The notes under the pieces were generated by a model. That model worked only from the letters and a program-made list of their open reading frames with translations, had not been told where the DNA came from and did no database searches. A stretch of 64,000 nt of DNA from Pseudomonas fluorescens. Lineage in GTDB: Bacteria; Pseudomonadota; Gammaproteobacteria; Pseudomonadales; Pseudomonadaceae. Position 1 is the first letter of the stretch. Each line of letters begins with the position of its first letter. Of the stretch, positions 8,699-16,339 are shown one piece after another. Made by a program: the position numbers and the translations under genes. Location: the NCBI RefSeq assembly GCF_902497855.1, contig NZ_CABVHU010000013.1, positions 124,001-188,000 of the forward strand, written 5' to 3'.

Positions 8699-10605
8699 CC
8701 ACTACAACAGCCGCAGCACCGAGCCTGTTGTCCTCGAATGAACAACGCAGCGCCGCCCGCCAATTGACCCTGGCGATGCTTGCTCTTGGCTTGTTGGCTC
8801 TCGGACTGATCTGGCGCTGGTTAATGCCGGAGCAGACTGGCGTCAGTCAATTGCTGTTGGGTTTTGCTTCGCTACTGGTAGCCGTGCCGGTGATGCGCTC
8901 GGCATGGTACAGCCTGCGTTACCCCAGTCTGCATGGGATCACCGATCAACTGATCGCCTTGGCCATGCTCGGTGCCTGGGCCACCGGCGATCTGCTCACT
9001 GCCGCATTGCTGCCGATCATCATGATCTTTGGCCATGTCCTGGAAGAGCGCAGCGTGATCGGTTCACAGGAGGCGATTCACGCGCTTGGCAAACTGACTC
9101 GCAGCCATGCGCGCAAGGTTCAGGCGGATGGCTCCATCGTCGAAGTCGACAACGCAACGCTCAAGAGCGCTGACATTGTCGAGGTTCGCGCCGGTGACAG
9201 GGTGCCGGCGGACGGTCGGGTGTTATCCGGTCAGGCAAGTCTCGATACGGCGTCCATCACCGGTGAGTCGGTGCCGATGGAAGCAGCGGTCGGCATGCTG
9301 GTGTTCGGTGGTGCAATCAACCTCGATGGTTTGTTACGCATCGAAGTGACCCGCACCGGCAATGAATCGACCCTTGGCAAAGTCATCGCGCTCATGCAAA
9401 ACGCCGAGCGATCCAAGCCGCCGATCACCCGTTTGCTGGAGCGCTACGCCGGCAGCTACATGGTACTGGTGTTGCTGCTGGCCGCAGTGACATGGTTCGT
9501 CACCAACGATGCTCAGGCGATGCTCGCCGTGTTGGTGGCGGCCTGTCCTTGTGCGCTGGTGCTATCGGCGCCAGCCACGGCGATTGCCGGGGTGGCGGTA
9601 GCGGCTCGTCACGGGATTTTGATCCGCAGCTCGGCGTTTCTTGAAGAGTTGGCTGACCTGACTTCGCTGGTGGTCGACAAGACCGGAACCCTGACTTTTG
9701 GCACTTTGCGTTTGCAATCCATCGACAGCCCGCTCGAGGATCGCAGCCATGTTCTGAAACTTGCCGCCAGTCTTGGTTCCGCCAGCAGTCATCCGGTCAG
9801 CCGGGCGCTCGCCGGGTTGGTCACGCAGGAGCATTTTCTTTTGCTCTCGGACATTCGCGAACGTCAGGGCTTGGGTGTCGTGGCGATGACCGGGCAAGGC
9901 GAGGCGGCATTGGGTCGTCCGGAGCTGTTCGCCCAATTGGGCATCCCCACGTCAATGGTTCCCGACCACGATGGCCCGATCGCCGGTCTGGCACTTGACG
10001 GTGAATTCCTGGCCTGGCTGTTGCTGGCCGACAGCGTCAAACCCGAAGCGCGTTTTGCCTTGAGTGAATTGCGCGAACTCGGACTGGGACGCCAGTTATT
10101 GCTCACCGGTGATCGGCAGAGCGTCGCACACACGCTGGCTCGTGATGTTGGCATCAGTGATGTCGAAGCGCAGGCCTTGCCCGAGGACAAACTCAATCGT
10201 GTGTTGAAAGAAATCGGTGACGGTTTCAGGCCAATGGTGGTGGGCGACGGAATCAATGATTCGCTGGCGCTCAAGGCGGGTGTCGTCGGTGTTGCCATGG
10301 GCGCAGGCGGAGCGGACATTGCGCTGGCCTCGGCCGACATCGTGCTGATCGGCAGCGACTTGCGTCGGCTTGGCACTTGCGTGCGCTTGAGCCGCCAATG
10401 CCGGCAGACCCTGCAGGTCAATGTGATCATCGGTCTGGGCTGGACGCTCGCGATTGTCGTCTTCGCCGCATTCGGCTGGCTTGGCGCGGCGGGGGCGATG
10501 ATTGCCGCGTTGTTGCACAACCTCAGCACCTTATTGGTGTTGGGTAATGCCGGTCGGCTCCTGCGATTTCAAGAGCCTTTGCTCAAGCTGAAGGACGAGA
10601 TTTGA
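8695..10605 (+). CDS. P1B-type heavy-metal ATPase without an N-terminal metal-binding domain
   Basis: 636 residues. All core motifs are present: TGES in the actuator domain (about residue 189), CPC in the transport helix (284-286), phosphorylation site DKTGTLT (about 328), the SSHP nucleotide-domain motif (about 364) and GDGIND (about 520). There is no CxxC or HMA domain in front, and the last helix reads 'HNLSTLLVLGN', not the Asp-containing helix of ZntA/CadA nor the Ser-rich one of CopA. Members export soft or transition metals from the cytoplasm. Zinc is favoured by the His-rich neighbour and Zur-like site, but the metal is not determined. It overlaps the upstream SPFH gene by 4 nt. Confidence 0.9.
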   Translation: MTTTTAAAPSLLSSNEQRSAARQLTLAMLALGLLALGLIWRWLMPEQTGVSQLLLGFASLLVAVPVMRSAWYSLRYPSLHGITDQLIALAMLGAWATGDLLTAALLPIIMIFGHVLEERSVIGSQEAIHALGKLTRSHARKVQADGSIVEVDNATLKSADIVEVRAGDRVPADGRVLSGQASLDTASITGESVPMEAAVGMLVFGGAINLDGLLRIEVTRTGNESTLGKVIALMQNAERSKPPITRLLERYAGSYMVLVLLLAAVTWFVTNDAQAMLAVLVAACPCALVLSAPATAIAGVAVAARHGILIRSSAFLEELADLTSLVVDKTGTLTFGTLRLQSIDSPLEDRSHVLKLAASLGSASSHPVSRALAGLVTQEHFLLLSDIRERQGLGVVAMTGQGEAALGRPELFAQLGIPTSMVPDHDGPIAGLALDGEFLAWLLLADSVKPEARFALSELRELGLGRQLLLTGDRQSVAHTLARDVGISDVEAQALPEDKLNRVLKEIGDGFRPMVVGDGINDSLALKAGVVGVAMGAGGADIALASADIVLIGSDLRRLGTCVRLSRQCRQTLQVNVIIGLGWTLAIVVFAAFGWLGAAGAMIAALLHNLSTLLVLGNAGRLLRFQEPLLKLKDEI

Positions 10606-10832
10606 ATGTACCGTTATGCAGGGCTATAAATAGGGAACGAACGGTGTTAGCAACTTTTAGAACTGTGTACCGAATTCGTAGTCATTTAGGTTGAGGGCAT
10701 AGCACTTTATGTACTCTGGGCGGCTGGTTGGAGCGCCGTGAGTTATAGGAAACGGCTATTAAATCGATAGCCAGCTATTTTTCAAGGATGGTCTACCCTC
10801 TCATCAGACGTCTGAAACAAGGGGGATTATCC
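10606..10832. promoter_or_regulatory. Leader of the cyclopropane synthase gene
   Basis: The 227-bp gap separates the ATPase operon from cfa and probably holds a separate promoter. The only structure I see is a short dyad, GGCTAT (10754-10759) and ATAGCC (10767-10772), with a 7-base loop. In Pseudomonas the cfa gene is known to be RpoS-controlled; I could not identify a convincing RpoS -10 box. Confidence 0.35.
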
Positions 10833-12020
10833 ATGCTCGCGCAACTTCCACCGGCCTTACAGAATCTGCAGTTACCCTTACGCCTGCGACTCTGGGACGG
10901 CCATGAATTCAACCTGGGGCCGACGCCCAGCGTCACTATTGTGGTCAAGGACCCACAAATGGTTACCCAGTTCACCCACCCCAGTCTCGACGCGCTTGGA
11001 GCGGCGTTTGTCGAAGGCAAACTGGAGCTCGAAGGTTCCATCAGTGACGTGATCCGCATCTGCGATGAGTGGAGTCAGGCGTTATTGGATGAGGACGAAG
11101 ACAGTCAGCCGGTTCGCACCGTTCACGACAAGGAAACCGACGCCAAGGCGATTTCCTACCATTACGACCTTTCCAATGCGTTTTATCAGCTGTGGCTCGA
11201 CAGCGACATGGCGTATTCCTGCGCCTATTTCGAGACCGGTAGCGAGACCCTCGAACAAGCCCAGCAAGCCAAATTCCGCCACTTGTGTCGCAAATTGCGG
11301 CTGCAACCCGGGGAGTATCTGCTGGATGTCGGTTGCGGTTGGGGCGGGTTGGCGCGGTATGCGGCCCGGGAGTTCGGTGCGAAGGTGTTTGGCATTACGC
11401 TCAGTACGGAACAGTTGGCCCTGGCCCGTGAGCGGGTGAGTGCCGAAGGCCTGGATGATCTGATCGAATTGCAGCTGCTGGACTACCGCGATCTGCCTCA
11501 GGACGGGCGCTTCGACAAAGTGGTCAGCGTGGGCATGTTCGAGCATGTCGGTCACGCCAACCTGACCCAATACTGCAAAACCTTGTTCGGCGCGGTGAAG
11601 GAGGGCGGCCTGGTGATGAACCACGGGATCACCGCCAAGTACACCGATGGCCGTCCAGTGGGGCGCGGTGCCGGTGATTTCATTGGGAAGTACGTGTTCC
11701 CCAACGGAGAGCTGCCGCACTTGTCGATGATTTCTGCCGAGATCAGCGAAGCCGGGCTGGAGATCGTCGATGTCGAGAGTCTGCGCCTGCATTACGCGCG
11801 TACTCTTGACCATTGGAGCGAACGGCTCGAAGACAATCTGGAAGCCGCGGGCAAATTGGTACCTGAGCAGGCACTACGGATCTGGCGACTGTACCTGGCG
11901 GGATGCGCCTACGCGTTCGCCAGGGGCTGGATTAACTTGCACCAGATCCTGGCGGTGAAAGCCCACGCCGATGGCAGCCATGAACTGCCATGGACCCGCG
12001 ATGACATTTACAACCCCTAG
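10833..12020 (+). CDS. cfa: Cyclopropane-fatty-acyl-phospholipid synthase
   Basis: 395 residues from the ATG at 10833, preferred over the in-frame ATG at 10788 because GGGGGA precedes it and homologues begin 'MLAQLPPAL'. It is an S-adenosylmethionine methyltransferase: glycine-rich SAM motif 'LLDVGCGWGGLA' near residue 168, then 'GMFEHVGH' and the conserved C-terminal 'WRLYLAGCAYAF'. It adds a methylene bridge to unsaturated acyl chains of membrane phospholipids in stationary phase or stress. It probably has its own promoter, and its stop codon lies inside the downstream terminator. Confidence 0.95.
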   Translation: MLAQLPPALQNLQLPLRLRLWDGHEFNLGPTPSVTIVVKDPQMVTQFTHPSLDALGAAFVEGKLELEGSISDVIRICDEWSQALLDEDEDSQPVRTVHDKETDAKAISYHYDLSNAFYQLWLDSDMAYSCAYFETGSETLEQAQQAKFRHLCRKLRLQPGEYLLDVGCGWGGLARYAAREFGAKVFGITLSTEQLALARERVSAEGLDDLIELQLLDYRDLPQDGRFDKVVSVGMFEHVGHANLTQYCKTLFGAVKEGGLVMNHGITAKYTDGRPVGRGAGDFIGKYVFPNGELPHLSMISAEISEAGLEIVDVESLRLHYARTLDHWSERLEDNLEAAGKLVPEQALRIWRLYLAGCAYAFARGWINLHQILAVKAHADGSHELPWTRDDIYNP

Positions 12021-12055
12021 GGGGCGTTCTCAATTAGTTGAGAACGGCCCCCTAG
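12017..12055. terminator. Bidirectional terminator between cfa and cls
   Basis: Inverted repeat: 17 bases at 12017-12033 pair with 12038-12055 around a TTAG loop, with one bulged base. The TAG stops of both convergent genes are inside the stem (cfa 12018-12020, cls 12052-12054). There is no long T run, so it may act by stem strength or with help from Rho. Confidence 0.75.
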
Positions 12056-13491
12056 AGTATGGGTGAGATCAGCCGGGCGATCCGCATGCCGACCTGTTGC
12101 AAGCGGTGGGTCTCCCGGCTTTCTTCTTTGGCGATTTCGTGGGCCAGGGCAAAGTCATCGTTGAGCATGTGTTCCACTTCCAGGGCAAAGGCGCTGTCCA
12201 CCGTCAGCAGCATCACTTCAAAATTTAACCGGAAGGAACGGTTGTCCATATTCGCGCTGCCGACGGCGCTGATTTCACTGTCGATCAACACCACTTTCTG
12301 ATGCAGGAAACCAGGCTCGTAGCGGAACACCCGCACACCGGCACGCACTGCTTCGAAGGCATAAAGGCTGGAGGCGGCGTAGACGATCCGGTGATCCGGA
12401 CGCGACGGCAGCAGAATGCGCACATCCACGCCACGCAGCACCGCCAGACGCAATGCGGCGAATACTGCCTCGTCCGGGATGAAATAGGGACTGGTGATCC
12501 AGACCCGTTCCGTGGCCGCATGGATAGCTTCGACGAAGAATAACGAACAGGTTTCGTAGGCATCGGCCGGGCCGCTGGCGAGCAATTGGCAGAGCACGCC
12601 ATCGTCCGGATAAACGTCGGGCAAGATCAGCGGTGGCAGGGAGCGGGCCGCCCAGAACCAGTCTTCAGCGAAGGATTCCTGCATGCAGGCCACCACGGGG
12701 CCGCGCACTTGCACATGGGTATCGCGCCACGGTGCCAGAGGCGGTTTTTCTCCCATGTATTCATCACCAACGTTGTGCCCGCCGACGAAGCCCAGAATGC
12801 CGTCAACGACTACTATCTTGCGGTGGTTGCGGAAGTTGACCTGGAAGCGGTTGAGCCAGCCACTGCGAGTCGCAAACGCTTTGACCTCGACCCCGGCATC
12901 GCGCAATGGCTGCACGTAGCTGTGGGGCAGGGAGTGGCTGCCAATTCGATCGTACAGCAGATAGACCGCCACGCCTTCGGCAGCTTTTTTCAGCAGCAAG
13001 GCGTGCAGGCGTTGGCCGAGGCGGTCGTCGTGGATGATGAAAAACTGGATCAGCACGGCTTGCCGGGCGTGGCTGATGGCTTGAAAAACCGCGTCGAAGG
13101 TGACCTGTCCGTTGATCAGCAAGCGCACTTCATTGTTGGCCAGGCATGGCATGCGTCCCAGCTTCGGCATCGCCCTGAGTGACGCGTAGGCTTTGGAAGC
13201 GCGTGCGGTCAGCGCCTCTTCGACCCAGGGTCGCCAGTTCATCTCGGCAATGGCTTTGCGCATTTCCTCGTTGGCCTGACGCCGGGCCTTGATGTAGCCA
13301 TCGAAGGTGCTACGGCCAAAGACCAGATACGGGACGAGCGTCAGGTAGGGAATGAACAGCAATGACAAGGCCCAGGCGATCGAGCCCTGGGCGGTCCGAA
13401 CGGTCAATACGGCATGGATGGCGGCGATCATGCCTAACGAGTGCAGAAGGGCGATCAGATAACCGAAAACATGCGGTCCAAAATAATCCAT
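12052..13491 (-). CDS. cls: Cardiolipin synthase
   Basis: 479 residues from the ATG at 13491 (homologues begin 'MDYFGPH'; an in-frame ATG 9 codons upstream lies in the ribosome-site region). Two N-terminal transmembrane helices are followed by two phospholipase-D domains with HKD motifs: HRKIVVVDG near residue 223 and HQKVVLID near residue 396, each followed by the usual 'GG' or 'GSANMDNRS'. It condenses two phosphatidylglycerol molecules to cardiolipin at the inner membrane. It faces cfa, so two membrane-lipid genes share one terminator. Confidence 0.95.
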   Translation of the reverse strand: MDYFGPHVFGYLIALLHSLGMIAAIHAVLTVRTAQGSIAWALSLLFIPYLTLVPYLVFGRSTFDGYIKARRQANEEMRKAIAEMNWRPWVEEALTARASKAYASLRAMPKLGRMPCLANNEVRLLINGQVTFDAVFQAISHARQAVLIQFFIIHDDRLGQRLHALLLKKAAEGVAVYLLYDRIGSHSLPHSYVQPLRDAGVEVKAFATRSGWLNRFQVNFRNHRKIVVVDGILGFVGGHNVGDEYMGEKPPLAPWRDTHVQVRGPVVACMQESFAEDWFWAARSLPPLILPDVYPDDGVLCQLLASGPADAYETCSLFFVEAIHAATERVWITSPYFIPDEAVFAALRLAVLRGVDVRILLPSRPDHRIVYAASSLYAFEAVRAGVRVFRYEPGFLHQKVVLIDSEISAVGSANMDNRSFRLNFEVMLLTVDSAFALEVEHMLNDDFALAHEIAKEESRETHRLQQVGMRIARLISPIL

Positions 13492-13622
13492 GGGGCAGCC
13501 TTGCTCCTGAAGATTCAATACTTAAAAGACCATGTTCCGTGCAAAATGTCGCTAATTAATTGGCCCATGAACCGAAGCCCGTGGCTGACGTCTAATGGCC
13601 ACTACTGATCAGGAGTTACTCG

Positions 13623-14144
13623 ATGAACGTTCGTCTGCTGGGTTTGGCCGTAGCTTTTGGTTTGGCTCTTCCTGTGGCCGCTCAGGCGCAGATGCTGCAG
13701 CCGGGTTTGTGGGAATTAACCTCGAGCAACATGAAAGTCGATAACCAGAACCTGCCCGACCTGCAATTGATCCTTGGGCAGATACAGAGCCAGATGACCC
13801 CTGAACAGCGCGCGCAGCTGGAGAAGCAGGGCATTACCATGGGTGGAAAAGGGATACGGTCTTGTCTGACGCCTGAGCAGGTCAAGACAGACAACATCCC
13901 GCTGACGGATCCGCAATCGGGCTGCAAACAGGAAATTACCGAGCGTACGGGCAACCAGTGGAAATTCCGCTTCAGCTGTCCGAAAGCACAAGGTGCGGGT
14001 GTCGCTACATTCCTCAGTGATCGTGAGTTCACCACCAAGGTCAACGGCACGTTCAACGCCACCGGTATTCAGCAGCAGGGTAGTCTCGATACCCGCGCCG
14101 TGTGGTTGGGGCAGGATTGCGGAACGGTTAAACCCAGAGCCTAA
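13623..14144 (+). CDS. DUF3617 family periplasmic protein
   Basis: 173 residues with a clear signal peptide (cleavage after 'AAQAQ'), then 'LQPGLWELTSSNMKV', the typical DUF3617 opening, and conserved Cys residues (CLTPEQ, GCKQE, SCP, DCG) that may form disulfides. AGGAG stands 8 bases before the ATG. The family is widespread and its function unknown. A REP repeat follows the stop. Confidence 0.85.
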   Translation: MNVRLLGLAVAFGLALPVAAQAQMLQPGLWELTSSNMKVDNQNLPDLQLILGQIQSQMTPEQRAQLEKQGITMGGKGIRSCLTPEQVKTDNIPLTDPQSGCKQEITERTGNQWKFRFSCPKAQGAGVATFLSDREFTTKVNGTFNATGIQQQGSLDTRAVWLGQDCGTVKPRA

Positions 14145-14147
14145 AAG

Positions 14148-14203
14148 CTTCGCGAGCAGGCTCGCTCCCCCAAGGATCGGGTGGGAGTCTGCTCGCGGCG
14201 GCG
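14148..14203. repeat. REP doublet (degenerate)
   Basis: A 'GCGAGCAGGCTCGCTCC' REP core and a diverged inverted partner lie between the convergent DUF3617 gene and the ThrRS-like gene. The second arm has mismatches, so this is an old copy. Confidence 0.8.
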
Positions 14204-14208
14204 TTCGC

Positions 14209-15114
14209 TCAGGCTCTGCCAAGCCCGGTAGACATCAACCATTCACAGACCCCCTCGACCGCCATCCTGCCGAAATCCTCCCCGGTACGGCTACGTACAC
14301 TGACAAATCCGCCTTGCTTTTCTTTCTCGCCAATCACGACCAGATACGGCACGTGCTGACTGTGCTCGCGAATCTTGTGGCGTACCTTCTCATTGCGCAG
14401 ATCCGCCCTGGCACGCACCCCACTTCGGCGCAATGCTTCGGTCACTGACTGGGCATAATCCAATTGGCGATCATCCATGCTGACGACAATCACATGCGGC
14501 GGTGTGCGCCAATGTTCAAGTTCCTGTTGGCACGACCAGCAGGTGCCGTATATCCGTTGTGGCGAAGTGCCGCTGATGTGGTCCAGGGCGAACGCCTGCA
14601 GCACCTTGGTTGCAGGAACATGCGGGCCCACAGTCACACATTCGAAATCCCCCAGCAGGTACGGCGATGGTGTTTCGACAGGTGTTGATTGCAATGATGG
14701 ATTACGACGGCGGATCGGATGGTTGGTCGCCGCCAGCGTCTTCATGCGCGCTTCGATGTTGGCCAGGTCAACCAGGGATAAGGGGCGCTCGTAAAAAAAC
14801 TCATAAAAGAAGCCATCGCCCAGCGCCGATCCAGTCTGTAACTGGGCACTCGGATAGAGCTGCTTGACCGCCATCGACAACATAAGCGCGCAGGAGCGGC
14901 GCAGGATCTCCAGTCCATCGGGCTCCTGCGGTGTGACAATACCGACTCGGGCATCCACTTCGATCATGAATGCACAGTCCACCAGAACACCGTCTACCCT
15001 ACCCGCGACAGCGGCTTTGGCCAACCCACCGCCAATGCTCGCAGCAACCTCAGACACAGACAAAGGCTGGTCGTATTCACGCATTGAACCATCAGTCAAA
15101 GTGATCCGGATCAT
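14209..15114 (-). CDS. Threonyl-tRNA-synthetase-like protein lacking the catalytic core
   Basis: About 301 residues (ATG 15114; an ATG at 15186 would add 24 residues that have no counterpart in ThrRS). Order: TGS domain ('MIRITLTDGSMREYD'), the second additional or editing domain ('LYPSAQLQTGSALGDGFFYEF', 'VGPHVPATKVLQAFAL', 'QRIYGT'), then directly the anticodon-binding domain ('VRARADLRNEKVRHKIREH', 'VPYLVVIGEKE'). The class II aminoacylation domain, about 270 residues in normal ThrRS, is absent. The HxxxH editing pair is replaced ('RSCAL') and the editing Cys is Thr. It cannot charge tRNA. Its place beside folE2 and zigA suggests origin from a zinc-starvation ThrRS paralogue. Confidence 0.85.
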   Translation of the reverse strand: MIRITLTDGSMREYDQPLSVSEVAASIGGGLAKAAVAGRVDGVLVDCAFMIEVDARVGIVTPQEPDGLEILRRSCALMLSMAVKQLYPSAQLQTGSALGDGFFYEFFYERPLSLVDLANIEARMKTLAATNHPIRRRNPSLQSTPVETPSPYLLGDFECVTVGPHVPATKVLQAFALDHISGTSPQRIYGTCWSCQQELEHWRTPPHVIVVSMDDRQLDYAQSVTEALRRSGVRARADLRNEKVRHKIREHSQHVPYLVVIGEKEKQGGFVSVRSRTGEDFGRMAVEGVCEWLMSTGLGRA

Positions 15115-15242
15115 GGTCAGTGTCTCGAAGGTTTCGATCACATGCACTAGCGCATAAACGCTAGGCGCAAACCTGTGAACTGTCATTAAGACGTTGGTCG
15201 TGCCAGGCGATTTGCTTATCTAGGGGGCGTGCATTTTTCGCT

Positions 15243-15278
15243 GATAACCGCATTGCCAAAAATAATAGCGGTTTTATC
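15243..15278 (-). terminator. Possible stem-loop between folE2 and the ThrRS-like gene
   Basis: GATAACCGC at 15243-15251 pairs with GCGGTTTTATC at 15268-15278 with a 2-base bulge. A third related copy, GCGGTATC, starts at 15302. On the transcribed minus strand no clean T run follows, so a weak terminator, attenuator or protein site are all possible. Confidence 0.35.
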
Positions 15279-15326
15279 AACGCAGGTAGATTTCGCGATT
15301 AGCGGTATCAAAAGGTCTCGTCCGGG

Positions 15327-16223
15327 TCATTCGGCGTCCCAGTTCCACCGGGTTTCGGCGACGGCGTCATGGGCGTGCAGGCTTTCAGCGTGGATGACCT
15401 GGATGTGAAACGCGTTAATGCCAGGCGAGCGTTTCAATGCCACATTCAAGCGTCGGGCGGCATCTTCACAGAACATCAGGTTCTGACCGTTGGCCAAAGC
15501 GAAGGCTTGTTCGTCGGCCCGTTTCACAGCGGTTTGTACGGCGGTGCCGAGCGCCGCTTCCACGTCATTGATGGCCGCGATCAGCGGTAGCTCGTCCAAA
15601 TGGTCATCCAGACGAAGGCCCAATTTCGCAGAGCTGCGCTGGCTATGGGGTGTGGCAACGATGCCTTTGGTGGAGCCAAGCCATGCCAAAACATCGGCGT
15701 GTTGCAGTGTGTTGTTGGCGAAGTCATCAACGAATTGCTGCTGAATCAGCTGACGGGACAGGGCCGCCGAGCACGGGCAGGTCGAGGAATAGGCGACGTC
15801 GATTTTAAGTTCCACGTGGAACATCGCGTTTTTCAATCGTGCTTCAATACTGACCGGGTAGCTTTTCCAGCCCGACAGTGGGCTGACCAGAGCCGACCTC
15901 TTCAACAGCAAGTCAGTGTGAATCTTCAGATAGGCGCTGGTGGACAGTCCTTCATGACTGTTCAGAAAGCGCTGCAAGACTTGCCGCAGCAACCCAGGGG
16001 TAAGGTTCTCTCGTTCAAGCATTTCGAGCGCAAGGTACAGCCGCGACATATGGATGCCACGCGCCTCGCCATCATCGAGGCTCACGCCGGCATCGGCCTT
16101 TGCGCTAAGGCGTTGGCCATCGAATGAAACAGGAAGAGCTATGCCATGCATGCCCACCCATTCCAGGGGCAGGGCTTGGCGTGAGGCTTGCGCGGCAATA
16201 TCCGGCAGAGTGAGCGCGTTCAT
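15327..16223 (-). CDS. folE2: GTP cyclohydrolase FolE2 (type IB)
   Basis: 298 residues from the ATG at 16223 (homologues begin 'MNALTLPDIAAQ'; an ATG 4 codons earlier is possible). Family marks are 'STCPCSAALSRQLI' with the active-site Cys, and 'HSQRSSAKLGLRLDD'. The enzyme converts GTP to dihydroneopterin triphosphate, the first step of folate synthesis, and unlike zinc-dependent FolE it accepts other metals; bacteria use it when zinc is scarce. It is divergent from zigA with a strong Zur box in between. Confidence 0.95.
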   Translation of the reverse strand: MNALTLPDIAAQASRQALPLEWVGMHGIALPVSFDGQRLSAKADAGVSLDDGEARGIHMSRLYLALEMLERENLTPGLLRQVLQRFLNSHEGLSTSAYLKIHTDLLLKRSALVSPLSGWKSYPVSIEARLKNAMFHVELKIDVAYSSTCPCSAALSRQLIQQQFVDDFANNTLQHADVLAWLGSTKGIVATPHSQRSSAKLGLRLDDHLDELPLIAAINDVEAALGTAVQTAVKRADEQAFALANGQNLMFCEDAARRLNVALKRSPGINAFHIQVIHAESLHAHDAVAETRWNWDAE

Positions 16224-16257
16224 GAGCGGGTCCATCGTGGAAGTCGATTCGCATGCT

Positions 16258-16274
16258 ATGTTATGTTATTACAT
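16258..16274. promoter_or_regulatory. Zur box between folE2 and zigA
   Basis: ATGTTATGTTATTACAT matches 15 of 17 positions of the consensus ATGTTATAWTATAACAT, with the correct 7-3-7 layout. It lies 34 bases before folE2 and 65 before zigA, so one Zur dimer set could repress both directions when zinc is plentiful. Confidence 0.8.
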
Positions 16275-16339
16275 CAAGTGCGACCACGCCTTTTTCAAGC
16301 CCGGCGATTTGATCGGGTACGTCCTGTGAGGAATTCCAA

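Noticed and set aside
10754..10772. GGCTAT/ATAGCC dyad as an RpoS or repressor site
   Set aside because: Six-base arms are short enough to be chance and no known operator matches.
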